From: Fictibacillus terranigra
GTDB taxonomy: Bacteria > Bacillota > Bacilli > Bacillales > Fictibacillaceae
Assembly (NCBI RefSeq): GCF_030412265.1
Contig: NZ_JAUHLN010000002.1
Coordinates: forward strand, 1,116,001-1,180,000
Length of the DNA stretch: 64,000 nucleotides
Direction: 5' to 3'
Part shown: piece after piece, positions 23,495 through 32,063 of the stretch
Layout: every line of letters starts with the position of its first letter
Numbering within the stretch: position 1 is the stretch's first letter
The notes under the pieces: generated by a model
Told to the model about the DNA's origin: nothing
What the model saw: only the letters and a program-made list of their open reading frames with translations
Database searches by the model: none
Made by a program: the position numbers and the translations under genes

Positions 23495-24528
23495 TCTTCT
23501 TTTCCTAAATACTGGGTTAATTTTTTCGAAAACGACTGGATTTGTTTCACATTTGCCGAATAGATTCCCTTTTCAGCACTAACGAACTTTGCCGCTTTTA
23601 AAAGGGAAAGCTGATGATGAAGCGTCGTTTTTGACATGTGAAACTGCCCGCTCAATTCCTGCAGAGATAATGGACCTATCTGCAGCTGAAAAAGGAGTTT
23701 CAATCGAAGCTCGTCTCCAAGCGCTTTATGCCCCCGGATCAGATCGCTGGAAGGTACCCCTGGCTCAGCAAAATATTCTTCATTTACCGGGTAAAAGAAC
23801 AGCATGGTGTCAGGCGTCCGCAATTGCAGAACCCATGGACGGTAAGAAACATGGGGGACAAGCTTAATATTCCAGACAGATGGCTCGGGAACATACTTCA
23901 CTCCGCCTGTTATACGTTCGATCTCCTCCAAAGGAGCATCCAGCTTCACGGTTTGTTTCGTTTCATGAGCCAGTGCCTGCATCCATTTCTCCCAAAAAGG
24001 CTGAGTACTGATAAAGCCCTGCCACTCTTCCATCACCGTTATCATCAGCAAACTTAGCTCACCGCATGATTTTTCTCCAAGCAATCGAACATAGTCTTCC
24101 AAGTAATCGTGTCCTTTAAAGTACGCCGCATATTCTGTAAATCGGTTCTTCTGGTGAACATGAAGCGGGATCTCTTTTCGAGAGGCTTCGGCATCCCTGT
24201 TTTTATAAGGCAAAAGCGTTTCATAAAAGGCTTCCTCTGTCATAGCCTGCAATTGATTCGAGAATTCCTGAATGGTTCCTGCGTTCCATCGGTTTTGAAG
24301 AAGAAGCATGGCGTACCACAGGTTCGTTTCCTGAATAGCTTCAAGATGCTCCAGAAGCGAACGGTTCATTTCCCCTTTCCATTGCTTCCACTCCTCGTCC
24401 AAATCAAAGGAATGCCTTAATTGAGCGTAAGTGTAACCGGCAATACCTAGTATGACTTCCCATACAGATGAAGACTCAATGACGACATGGGTGTTGTCAG
24501 CGGGCTGTGCAGATAAAAGGTGTTTCAT
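23491..24528 (-). CDS. ArsR-type winged-helix regulator with long sensor domain
   Basis: A 345-residue protein. The C-terminal 85 residues are an ArsR-like winged helix: 'ALGDELRLKLLFQLQIGPLS' then 'ELSGQFHMSKTTLHHQLSLL'. The first 250 residues are an alpha-helical domain seen with this type of regulator in Bacillus, probably the effector-binding part. No metal-binding CxC motif is present. It is the promoter-proximal gene of the operon with the MFS transporter. The ATG follows AAGGGGATGG. Confidence 0.8.
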   Translation of the reverse strand: MKHLLSAQPADNTHVVIESSSVWEVILGIAGYTYAQLRHSFDLDEEWKQWKGEMNRSLLEHLEAIQETNLWYAMLLLQNRWNAGTIQEFSNQLQAMTEEAFYETLLPYKNRDAEASRKEIPLHVHQKNRFTEYAAYFKGHDYLEDYVRLLGEKSCGELSLLMITVMEEWQGFISTQPFWEKWMQALAHETKQTVKLDAPLEEIERITGGVKYVPEPSVWNIKLVPHVSYRPWVLQLRTPDTMLFFYPVNEEYFAEPGVPSSDLIRGHKALGDELRLKLLFQLQIGPLSLQELSGQFHMSKTTLHHQLSLLKAAKFVSAEKGIYSANVKQIQSFSKKLTQYLGKEE

Positions 24529-24594
24529 GGCGTTCCATCCCCTTTCTATTGATTCACTATTTATATTCTAAATACAAAGAACGGTATTTTCAAT

Positions 24595-24607
24595 ATATTT
24601 CGAATAT
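24595..24607. promoter_or_regulatory. Candidate ArsR-type operator
   Basis: ATATT-TCG-AATAT, a perfect 5-bp inverted repeat with a 3-base centre, about 70 bases upstream of the regulator gene in an AT-rich promoter region. Confidence 0.35.
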
Positions 24608-24618
24608 TAATTCAAAAG

Positions 24619-24650
24619 AAACACAAAAGCGCCTTTACACTTTTGTGTTT
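24619..24650 (-). terminator. Terminator after phoD
   Basis: ACACAAAAG (24621-24629) pairs with CTTTTGTGT (24640-24648), 12 bases past the phoD stop, with T residues on the minus strand. Confidence 0.75.
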
Positions 24651-24659
24651 ATCAGTCCA

Positions 24660-26409
24660 TTATTGTTTTACTTTTTCCTTGATTTGTCCCATCTGTTTAT
24701 TATGTGCATGGGTATGAGCCGTAAAACGGTCTTCCTCTACCTGTTCAGAAATCTTAAGCCCTTGTGGGACAGCGGAAGCTGAAACCCTTTTCAGCCCCAT
24801 CTGATCTTTTTGGTACACATAGGACGCTCTTGTAGATACAGCGGCACCCGGCTCTGTGACAAAAGGAACAACCCGATAGTCCGCCTGCCATTGTACAGGT
24901 GTCACCTTACAGCGAACATACCCTCGGTAGTCGTTAAAGAATTTGATATGCGGATTTTGTTCCAAAATATGATCAGTATCCTTTCGCTTATCAGCTCCAT
25001 TTCCACCAGAAGTGATGGAAGTTCCAACAAATTCAGCACCGAAGATCGGCGACTTCGGATTATTAAAATCCGTATGCAGGTTGGACGCCCAGCTGGCGTG
25101 AACATCACCGGTTAATACAATCAAGTTGTTCATATTTTTTCCTTTTACAAAATCCATGACCCGCTGGCGCTGAGCCGGATAGCCATCCCAGGAATCCATG
25201 CTGTAGACAGGAGCACTGCTTGTCCCAAAGTTCCATTGTGCAAAGAAGATCTGCTGTGCAAGTACATTCCAATGAGCCTTGGAAGTGCTCAGATTGTTAA
25301 AGAGCCAGCTTTCCTGCTCCTGACCCATCAGTGTGCGGCGAGGATCCAATGATTCAGGCGACTGTGGTTTGTTTCCGTCTCCGTTGGCTTGATCCGATCG
25401 GTACTGGCGTGTGTCGAGTACATTGAAGGAAGCAAGGTTTCCGTACGTGAAATTTCGGTATAAACGCATGTCCGGACCGTTCGGAAGCGATGTTTTACGG
25501 AGAGGCATATGTTCATAATAGGCTTGGTATGCGGCTGCACGCCGGATGATAAAGGCTTCCACAGATTGTCCTTTTTCAGGAATTTTGTCCGCATAGTTAT
25601 TTTCAACCTCATGATCATCCCAAGTGACGACCCATGGGAAAGCAGCGTGAGCAGCCTTCAGGTTCGCATCAGACCGATACTGCGCATGGCGGTTACGGTA
25701 ATCATCCAGAGACATGATCTCTGCACTGCTGTGTGTGCGGACATTTCCCGTTGCCGAGACATACTCGTTCGGTCCATACTCATAAATATAATCACCAAGA
25801 TGGAACACAAGGTCCAGATCCTCCTCCGCCATATGCTTATAGGCGGTGTAGAATCCGTGTTCATACTGCTGGCAGGACGCAAAGGCAAACTTTAAATTCT
25901 TTCACGGCGGAGCCAGCAGCCGGCAAGGTCTTTGTTCTGCCGATCGGACTAAATTCATAGCCGGACTTAAAACGATAATAATAGACTTGATCAGGTTTCA
26001 ATCCGCTTACTTCAACATGTACAGAGTGTGCGAGGTCAGGCCTTGCCAGCTCAGTTCCGTGCTGAACGATATGGCGGAAACGCTCATCTCTGGCAATCTC
26101 CCATTTTACTGGGACAGCTTCCCCCGGCATCCCGCCCCCATTCAGAGGTTCCGGAGCAAGTCGCGTCCACAGCACAACACCATCAGGCAGCGGATCACCT
26201 GAGGCCACTCCCAGGGTAAAAGGATAGCTTTGAAACTTTGGAGCCGCATTAACTTCAAACCCTCCGATGGACTGTGCGAGCACCATACCTAGAGATAACC
26301 CCGCGATTTTGCCGGTCCCTTTAAGAAAGCTTCGACGATCAAACTTCTTGTCCTGATTCTCATCGGTCAATTTCTTAATCCAATCTTCCATATGCCTCTC
26401 ATCTGCCAT
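24660..26409 (-). pseudogene. phoD: Alkaline phosphatase/phosphodiesterase PhoD, one frameshift
   Basis: The N-terminal part has a Tat signal with 'FDRRSFLKG' and the domain 'SYPFTLGVASGDPLPDGVVL'. Its frame ends just after 'AVKEFK'. The C-terminal part continues with 'MAEEDLDLVFHLGDYIYEYG', 'WVVTWDDHEVENNYAD' and 'NLIVLTGDVHASW', the PhoD metal and active-site motifs. Removing one base at TTTAAA (25891-25896) restores 'KEFKFAFASCQQYEHGF'. PhoD is a secreted Tat-dependent phosphodiesterase for phosphate scavenging. tatAd-tatCd lie directly upstream and a Pho-box array precedes the gene. The single extra base may be a sequencing error. Confidence 0.88.
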
Positions 26410-26452
26410 ACGAATTCCCCTCTCATTGTAAAAAGTAGCTTACGAGGCCATT

Positions 26453-26491
26453 TTAAAACCTGTTTGTGAATCTACCGTTAAGGTATGTAAA
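26453..26491 (-). promoter_or_regulatory. Pho-box array upstream of phoD
   Basis: On the minus strand TTTACA, TAACGG, TCACAA and TTTTAA are each separated by exactly five bases (11-bp period), the arrangement bound by PhoP dimers (consensus TT[A/T/C]ACA). It ends 43 bases before the phoD start. Confidence 0.7.
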
Positions 26492-26628
26492 TGCCAGTTT
26501 TTCAAAAAGGCCTTTTTTCTCAGGACTTTTATCATCCCCAAGATCTATTATCAACAGCAACCGGTGATTGAAAGGATAAACTTAACAAACACGGGACTTT
26601 CGCCCGGGTAAAATTTAATAACCTCTTT

Positions 26629-26660
26629 AAAAAAAAAACAGAGTGCGAGCAGCACTCCAT
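26629..26660 (-). terminator. Terminator of tatAd-tatCd
   Basis: GAGTGC (26641-26646) and GCACTC (26652-26657) form a stem that on the minus strand is followed by ten T residues. Confidence 0.75.
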
Positions 26661-26663
26661 TTT

Positions 26664-26742
26664 TAGATTGGCGCGTATTTTGGAAAGACTGGATCATCAA
26701 ATGAAGAGATCCGCGCGTATTTCAACCCAATTGGCGCGTATC
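26664..26742. repeat. Degenerate ~21-bp direct repeats, TTGGCGCGTATTTC type
   Basis: Cores TTGGCGCGTATTTT (from 26669), CCGCGCGTATTTC (from 26711) and TTGGCGCGTATCTC (from 26731), with a decayed unit between the first two, giving a period of about 21. The array touches the tatCd stop codon on one side and the terminator on the other. Confidence 0.7.
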
Positions 26743-27474
26743 TCACGAAGGTTTTCTAAGTTCCACTACGTTATCTTCCTGTTTCGCAAGCTTTTTACGG
26801 TAAACAATCTTGGATAACGTGATGCTGAACTCATACAGAACCAAAAGCGGAATCGTGACCAGAAAATCGGACATGAAATCTGGCGGCGTAATCAGAATGG
26901 CGATCAGTACTAAAACAAAATAAGCGATCCTCCGTGCTTTTGACAGAACTTGTGGATTTACGAGTCCGACTGAAGTCAGGAACATAACAACGAGAGGAAT
27001 CTCGAACAAAAAGCCAAACGGCAAAGTAAGATTTATCATAAACCGGAAATATTTCTCTGATGTGAAGAAGGTCTGAAACTGCCCATGTGACAAAGAAAGC
27101 AGAAAATCCAGCACCATCGGATAAACAACGAAGTAACCGAAAGCAAGGCCGGCGATAAACAACAGGAATAAAGCCGGTATGTAGGACAATGTGGTCTTCG
27201 CTTCATGTTTAGAGAGAGCCGGCTTCACAAACATCCAGATTTGGTGCGCGGCCACCGGAATCGTCAATGCAATGGAGATGACACCGGATATCATAAAATA
27301 CACCCACAGAATATCACTTGGGCCCAGAACCGCGAGCTTCTCATCCAGATCCCTGATCAGCCAGTGATAGATATCCTGGACATAAATAAAAGAAACGATG
27401 AAAAATAAAGCAAATGTTCCCAAGGTAATAATCATCCGTTTTCGAAGCTCACTCAGATGATCCACTAGCAGCAT
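26743..27474 (-). CDS. tatCd: Twin-arginine translocase subunit TatCd
   Basis: A 243-residue six-helix membrane protein, the receptor for twin-arginine signal peptides. 'VDHLSELRKRMI' is the N-terminal TatC signature; 'IYHWLIRDLDEKLAVLGPSD' and 'FGYFVVYPMVLDFL' match TatCd, the PhoD-specific paralogue of B. subtilis, better than TatCy. The ATG at 27472-27474 has AAGGATG upstream; longer in-frame starts exist up to 27534. It is cotranscribed with tatAd (72 bases apart with this start) and lies immediately before phoD. Confidence 0.92.
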   Translation of the reverse strand: MLLVDHLSELRKRMIITLGTFALFFIVSFIYVQDIYHWLIRDLDEKLAVLGPSDILWVYFMISGVISIALTIPVAAHQIWMFVKPALSKHEAKTTLSYIPALFLLFIAGLAFGYFVVYPMVLDFLLSLSHGQFQTFFTSEKYFRFMINLTLPFGFLFEIPLVVMFLTSVGLVNPQVLSKARRIAYFVLVLIAILITPPDFMSDFLVTIPLLVLYEFSITLSKIVYRKKLAKQEDNVVELRKPS

Positions 27475-27546
27475 ATCTACATCCTTCAAAGTTTTCACCT
27501 CACCGAATAAGAGAAAGGAGATGACGACGGCCATCCCCTTCTTCTA

Positions 27547-27729
27547 TTATTTTTGTTCTGCTCTTTCTTCCTTTTCGTCCGGACTCATCAAATCTTTGGC
27601 AGAGTTCTTAAATTCCCTGAGTGTGCTGCCAAACGCCCGTCCGATCTCAGGAAGCTTGGAGGGCCCGAAGATGATTAACGCAATCACTAACATGATAACC
27701 AAGCCAGGTATACCGATATTTTGAAACAT
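27547..27729 (-). CDS. tatAd: Twin-arginine translocase subunit TatAd
   Basis: A 60-residue TatA protein with one N-terminal transmembrane helix ('[15 protein letters not shown]'), the hinge [14 protein letters not shown] and an amphipathic helix followed by an acidic tail. TatA oligomers form the passage for folded proteins delivered by TatC. The start has AAGGAGG upstream. Order is tatAd-tatCd-phoD, a permutation of the B. subtilis phoD-tatAd-tatCd operon. Confidence 0.93.
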   Translation of the reverse strand: MFQNIGIPGLVIMLVIALIIFGPSKLPEIGRAFGSTLREFKNSAKDLMSPDEKEERAEQK

Positions 27730-27783
27730 TGCATTTCCTCCTTAAGGTTCGATGCCCTTACGATTATCGTTCATCTCCTACCA

Positions 27784-27822
27784 TAAAGAAGTTTTGTTGA
27801 GAAACTGTGAAGAAAAATTTAA
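27784..27822 (-). promoter_or_regulatory. Pho-box array upstream of tatAd
   Basis: Minus-strand hexamers TTAAAT, TTCACA, TCAACA and TCTTTA are each separated by exactly five bases. The spacing and sequence match PhoP sites, 55 bases upstream of the tatAd start. Confidence 0.7.
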
Positions 27823-27908
27823 CATTTGATAAATTTAATAGGCTAGTCAATAAAAGTTGGTTTTCGTGGAGTGTGATGGAACCGGCTAGTGGAGGCAACC
27901 GCCGTCCC

Positions 27909-28544
27909 TTAAACCATATTAATCGCCCGTGCCGACACTACGACAAGCGTAACCAGTGATATCATCGATTGTGTCATCATCAGAAGTTTCGCCCGCCGGG
28001 AATATACAGCTGTATCCGCCGGGCTGAAGGCGACACTTGTATTGAACGCTACAAATAAATAATCAAGAAAATTCGGCTTCCATCCTTCCCACTCAGGAAA
28101 AGACGAAGTCATCTGGGGAAAAACAATTTCCGGTTTCCCTGGATTTTCGGAATTTCTTCGTATGGGACCACCTTGGTCAATCTCCCAGTACCATATGGAA
28201 AAAATGAGCACATTCGCCGACCATAGAAGAGCGGCGCATTGAAACAGTTCAGATGCGCTCGGTTTACCAAAAAATAAAGAACTTACCAAATCCACCATAC
28301 TGCTCATCAGAGCGAACGTTAAAAATAGAACCCGAAGGATGGTAAACTTCCTTGACCATAAATCATGTTCGGAGCTAACCGCGAAAAGTAAAGGAATATA
28401 AAGAATAAAGGCTATACAATAGACCGGCCAGTTCGGGCCGATTGTCACCGAATTGGATAGAAGTTTAAAAAGGATTCCGATGATGACGATCGCAACATCA
28501 GACGGCCATCGGTAGTCTTTGTGCTTACTCATTTTCCATTTCAT
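27909..28544 (-). CDS. Integral membrane protein, DUF1345-like
   Basis: About 211 residues with five to six hydrophobic helices. The C-terminal 'YLFVAFNTSVAFSPADTAVY' and 'SRRAKLLMMTQSMISLVTL' resemble the conserved end of DUF1345 membrane proteins, whose last region looks like an ion-channel pore segment. The function is unknown. The start at 28544 is one of several in-frame choices (28574 TTG, 28532 ATG); none has a strong ribosome binding site. Confidence 0.65.
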   Translation of the reverse strand: MKWKMSKHKDYRWPSDVAIVIIGILFKLLSNSVTIGPNWPVYCIAFILYIPLLFAVSSEHDLWSRKFTILRVLFLTFALMSSMVDLVSSLFFGKPSASELFQCAALLWSANVLIFSIWYWEIDQGGPIRRNSENPGKPEIVFPQMTSSFPEWEGWKPNFLDYLFVAFNTSVAFSPADTAVYSRRAKLLMMTQSMISLVTLVVVSARAINMV

Positions 28545-28676
28545 AAAGACCGCCAACTTAAAAAAGGTAGTCAATATACAAAGACCTGCTTGTCCTCATA
28601 TACCGCCACCTTATACTATGTCATCGAAAATAGAACGGTGATTCCGGCAACCTGTCATTCATTCGGGTATCCGGCT

Positions 28677-29141
28677 TTATTCAAAAAGCGGTATTTTCGG
28701 ATCTCTGCCATTGATAACCAGTACCGTCTGAAGCTGGCCACGATGGTGGTAGATATGACCAAGGATTTCCAGCATCCATTCGTATCTTGAATAGGAAACA
28801 CCCCACCAGGAGGTCGTGACGGCTGACCATTCTTCAGTCGAAAAACGCGCCGTATTATCTTTTAAAAAGGCAAAATGAGCAAGCAGCGTCTCCTTTATCT
28901 CCTTTTTGGTCTGCGGCTGGTGCCTTTCATAGAACTCCTCCATCTCCTGCCGGGTGGCCTCATTCATGATCAGGAAATCCGCTTGGCAGATCACTGCCAG
29001 ATGGGCCAGCAGTTCCCGTACCGTCCTTTTCTTCTCTCCCAGTGAAAGTTCCAAGTCACTTTCATTTAAAAACTCCAAGATTTGAACAATCGACTGGTTG
29101 GTGATCTCAAGCTGATGCATAATTGGCTTTACGAATTCCAT
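28677..29141 (-). CDS. DinB-family protein
   Basis: A 154-residue four-helix-bundle protein. Three metal-ligand histidines are in place: 'ELLAHLAVI' near residue 46 and 'GHIYHHRGQLQ' near residue 130. DinB/YfiT proteins bind a divalent metal; some are bacillithiol-dependent transferases, but the substrate here is unknown. The ATG at 29139-29141 has AAAGGAGAT upstream. Two further DinB paralogues lie at 41364 and 61238. Confidence 0.82.
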   Translation of the reverse strand: MEFVKPIMHQLEITNQSIVQILEFLNESDLELSLGEKKRTVRELLAHLAVICQADFLIMNEATRQEMEEFYERHQPQTKKEIKETLLAHFAFLKDNTARFSTEEWSAVTTSWWGVSYSRYEWMLEILGHIYHHRGQLQTVLVINGRDPKIPLFE

Positions 29142-29205
29142 GAAATCTCCTTTCTGTCTTCACGATAAACAAAAAAACCCTCGATTAAGGGTTTCATAGT
29201 GAAAA

Positions 29206-29394
29206 TTAAACGCCTGTGCGACGATGCTGGTTGTTCGCCTTTTTCGTCTGCTGGCTTTTCATTGGTTTCGTTGATTTAACTGGGTTGGTGGAAAGCTTCC
29301 CACCGGCTTGATGCTGCTTTTTTTCAGCCAGCTTTTGCTTGATCGCTTCCTGATAGCTCAGCTTTTTAGGCTGCCCGTTCGTTTCAGATGACAT
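29206..29394 (-). CDS. Small basic low-complexity protein
   Basis: A 62-residue hydrophilic protein rich in Lys, Gln, Ser and Thr ('KLSYQEAIKQKLAEKKQHQA', then a disordered tail). The ATG has GGAGGTAGG upstream and a hairpin AACCC/GGGTT with T residues follows near 29173-29190, so it looks like a real monocistronic gene. No function is known to me. Confidence 0.6.
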   Translation of the reverse strand: MSSETNGQPKKLSYQEAIKQKLAEKKQHQAGGKLSTNPVKSTKPMKSQQTKKANNQHRRTGV

Positions 29395-29524
29395 ATATCC
29401 TACCTCCTTATGCCGTGTAGATCATATTGTAATGATATCGTCTTCTGCACGTTTTGTCTGCAATTTTTTTACACATGAACAGTCCGTTTTCGGTGCATCG
29501 ACAAGTCTTCTAGGAAAAAAGTCA

Positions 29525-29553
29525 TTGACAATGATTTGAAACCCTGCCATAAT
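29525..29553 (+). promoter_or_regulatory. metQ promoter
   Basis: TTGACA (29525-29530), 17-base spacer, CATAAT (29548-29553), about 25 bases ahead of the S-box aptamer. Confidence 0.75.
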
Positions 29554-29577
29554 ATGAAGTAATTTGATATGAGTACA

Positions 29578-29747
29578 CTCTTATTAAGAGCAGGTGGAGG
29601 GAATTAGCCCTATGAAGCCCGGCAACCATTCATGCTGAATAGCCAGCATGAAAACGGTGCTAAATCTAACAGCGAAAGCTGAGAGATGAGAGGTCAGCGG
29701 ATTTATACTGAAGCCCTCTGTCTCTCTTTGAAGACAGGGGGCTTTTA
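29578..29747 (+). promoter_or_regulatory. SAM-I (S-box) riboswitch with terminator
   Basis: The aptamer (29578-29692) shows CTCTTATTAAGAGCAGGTGG, GGGAATTAGCCCTATGAAGC, CCGGCAACC, GGTGCTAAATC and GATGAGAG in order, the S-box consensus. The terminator (29711-29747) pairs AAGCCCTCTGTCT with AGACAGGGGGCTT and ends in TTTT. S-adenosylmethionine binding should terminate transcription, so metQ is expressed when SAM is scarce. Confidence 0.96.
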
Positions 29748-29813
29748 GTTCGACTCCACGCTCTCCAAGGCAGTGTAGGTTTATCAAAAAAATACATGGG
29801 GGTTGGGGAACCA

Positions 29814-30647
29814 ATGAGATTAAAAAAATGGGGATTATTATTACTGGGAGCACTGATTGCAGCAGCATTAACGGCATGCGGATCATCAAGCACGAGCGGC
29901 GATGGGAAAAATCCGGAAAAATTGACCGTCGGCGCCTCAAATGTACCACACGCCGTCATATTAAAAGAGGCCGTTCCGTTGCTGAAGAAAAAAGGAATTG
30001 ATCTGAAGATTGTTAAGTTCCAGGATTATGTTCTGCCAAACAAAGCACTCTTCAATAAAGAGATCGATGCAAACTACTTCCAGCACATTCCTTACCTGGA
30101 ACAGCAATTAAAAGAAAACCCTAAGTATAAATTTGAAAACGCCGGAGCGATCCACATCGAACCAATGGGCGTTTACTCTAAAAAATACAAATCGCTAAAA
30201 GAATTGCCAGACGGTGCAAAAGTCATCCTTAGCAATTCCGTTGCTGAGCATGGCCGTATCCTTTCAATCTTTGAAAAAGCTGGCTTGATCAAGTTGAAGG
30301 CTGGGGTCGGCTACAAAGCACAGTTGAAAGACATCGTTGAAAATCCGAAGCATCTGAAATTCAAAGCAGACATCGAGCCAGCTCTTTTAACAAAAGCCTA
30401 CCAATATAACGAAGGTGACGCGATCGTCATCAACACGAACTATGCGATTGATGCAGGACTCAATCCGAAGAAGGATTCCATCGAGCTCGAAGGAACAGAT
30501 TCTCCGTTTGCCAACATCATCACTGTTCGTAAAGGCGACAAAGACAAAAAAGCAGTCAAGACCCTCGTTGAAGTGCTTCATTCCAAACAGATCCAATCAT
30601 TTATTGAAAAAGAATACAAAGGCGCTGTACTTCCGGTGTCCGAATAA
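29814..30647 (+). CDS. metQ: Methionine ABC transporter substrate-binding lipoprotein MetQ
   Basis: A 277-residue NlpA-family lipoprotein. The signal peptide ends in lipobox LTAC. 'LTVGASNVPHAVILKEAVP', 'DYVLPNKALFNKEIDANYFQ' and 'NTNYAIDAGLNP' are the methionine-binding-protein motifs. An S-box riboswitch controls it. The ATPase and permease genes metN and metP are not next to it; a terminator follows at once, so MetQ here is an orphan subunit that must work with a transporter encoded elsewhere. The ATG at 29814 fits the signal peptide; upstream GTG/TTG codons are less likely. Confidence 0.93.
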   Translation: MRLKKWGLLLLGALIAAALTACGSSSTSGDGKNPEKLTVGASNVPHAVILKEAVPLLKKKGIDLKIVKFQDYVLPNKALFNKEIDANYFQHIPYLEQQLKENPKYKFENAGAIHIEPMGVYSKKYKSLKELPDGAKVILSNSVAEHGRILSIFEKAGLIKLKAGVGYKAQLKDIVENPKHLKFKADIEPALLTKAYQYNEGDAIVINTNYAIDAGLNPKKDSIELEGTDSPFANIITVRKGDKDKKAVKTLVEVLHSKQIQSFIEKEYKGAVLPVSE

Positions 30648-30649
30648 GA

Positions 30650-30685
30650 AAAAATGCCTGGAGAATAATCTCCAGGCATTTTTCG
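30650..30685 (+). terminator. Terminator of metQ
   Basis: ATGCCTGGAGA pairs with TCTCCAGGCAT around loop ATAA, followed by TTTTT. Confidence 0.9.
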
Positions 30686-30690
30686 TTTTG

Positions 30691-30800
30691 ACGTGTTTGG
30701 CACGTAAAACGGGAAAAGTGGACTGTAAATGTTGAAAAGCCGCATGTAACTCCCGAAAAGTGGATCGTAAACCATAAAAACCGGCTTGTAAATCAACTGG
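30691..30800. repeat. Degenerate 21-bp direct repeats, family A copy 2 (inverted)
   Basis: Read on the minus strand: TTTACAAGCCGGTTTTTATG, TTTACGATCCACTTTTCGGG, TTACATGCGGCTTTTCAACA, TTACAGTCCACTTTTCCCGT and TTACGTGCCAAACACGTC, a period of 21 (final bases of each unit omitted). These are the same units as at 13.1 and 41.9 kb in the opposite orientation. The array is between the metQ terminator and the 3' end of the Nudix gene. Confidence 0.75.
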
Positions 30801-30821
30801 TCCTTCAAGGAAAACGCATTT

Positions 30822-31256
30822 TTAGCCGGACACCGTTCCACGATGATCATATGCGATTGAAACGTTGGCTTTGATCCTTTCTTTAACCCCATCCGGCAGA
30901 TACAAATACGGCTCTGCTGCCTCATGATTCATCCATGCTACTTCCTCGATCTCATCGGGACTCAGGATCCCCATTTCACCCCCAATGATTTTTCCGAGGA
31001 ACGTAAAGAAAATCACATGATGTCCTCTTTCTTCAAAGAAGGCTTCAGATACTCCAAATAAATGTTGCAGCTCAACCTCCAGACCCGTTTCTTCTCTTAC
31101 TTCACGGATCGCACCTTGTTCAAGTGTCTCCCCCTCTTCCACAGCTCCCCCTGGGAGTGTGTAGTAGGATTCTTTTTCTCCGTAGTTTTTAACCATTAGA
31201 ATATTTTCTGACTCTTCATCCCATAACAGCACATAGACGACATCAACTCTCTTCAT
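30822..31256 (-). CDS. Nudix hydrolase
   Basis: A 144-residue Nudix-fold pyrophosphatase. The Nudix box is complete: G-G-A-V-E-E-G-E-T-L-E-Q at residues about 36-47, followed by AIREVREETGLEV, matching GX5EX7REUXEEXGU. Such enzymes cleave nucleoside diphosphates linked to another group (house-cleaning, cofactor turnover). The substrate is not assignable. Confidence 0.9.
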   Translation of the reverse strand: MKRVDVVYVLLWDEESENILMVKNYGEKESYYTLPGGAVEEGETLEQGAIREVREETGLEVELQHLFGVSEAFFEERGHHVIFFTFLGKIIGGEMGILSPDEIEEVAWMNHEAAEPYLYLPDGVKERIKANVSIAYDHRGTVSG

Positions 31257-31355
31257 TTCATGCTCTCCTCTAAGCGTTTTCTTCTTATTTCTTCTCCACG
31301 ATCAGAAAACCTCTTTTTGTCATCAAATGACCATTGATGTTCAGGGCCGAAAATA

Positions 31356-31387
31356 AAAAGAACTTCCCTGTACGGAAAGTTCTTTTA
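31356..31387 (-). terminator. Terminator after the PIG-L gene
   Basis: AAAGAACTTCC and GGAAAGTTCTTT form a stem with one bulged A, loop CTGTAC; A and T runs flank both sides. Confidence 0.75.
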
Positions 31388-31400
31388 TAGCACCCGCCAC

Positions 31401-31913
31401 TTAATTCACCTTAACCGTGCGCGCGATCGCAATGAGGCTCAACAGCTGTTCTATGGCCGGTTTTTGGCTTTTGTACACGTCAAGAAGCTCCAGTTTACGC
31501 TTAAGGATATCTACTTGTAATAGTTCCTTGACGTTAAAATCAAACATATAGAGATTTTCCTTTACTATTTTATGCATGATCTCCGCTACTGCCTTGTGTT
31601 CAGGATGTCCATATTCTCCATACAGGTTATGGGTTACAATTTTTTTATAATCCCGTTCATTAACCACTCTTGAAAGGTCTTCCTCCAGTTTTGGGCGGTT
31701 CACGTGCTCCGTCCAGGCATCTTTATAATTCCACATCTCATATTCTGCTCCAACGAGTTGCATAGCCCGTTCAAACTCTTGCCGCCTTTCCTCATTATCT
31801 CCATCCGTTACACATACTACTTTCCAGCCTTCTTCTTGGATCAATTCATCTCCGCCGAAGAATAGTTCATCATCCGGATGAGCAACGACCATTAGTTTAT
31901 TGGTTTCTGCCAT
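31401..31913 (-). CDS. PIG-L family deacetylase
   Basis: A 170-residue LmbE/PIG-L protein. The zinc motif AHPDDE lies at residues 11-16 and the third ligand region 'YGEYGHPEHKAVAEIMH' near residue 100. These metalloenzymes remove N-acetyl groups from GlcNAc-type substrates; BshB in bacillithiol synthesis belongs here, but this short protein is not an obvious BshB (usually about 220-235 aa). It is monocistronic. Confidence 0.82.
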   Translation of the reverse strand: MAETNKLMVVAHPDDELFFGGDELIQEEGWKVVCVTDGDNEERRQEFERAMQLVGAEYEMWNYKDAWTEHVNRPKLEEDLSRVVNERDYKKIVTHNLYGEYGHPEHKAVAEIMHKIVKENLYMFDFNVKELLQVDILKRKLELLDVYKSQKPAIEQLLSLIAIARTVKVN

Positions 31914-32063
31914 GATTTATTTCTGCCTCCTGCATGATATCACGTAATATCTAGTTATCCGTTTCCCTTTCACGGCTGCCATTAAACTTGCTCACTCTAT
32001 GAATGCAATAGGTGCTTTGAGGGAATAAACCTAGTATATTTCACAACGCAGGGAGGCTCCCCC

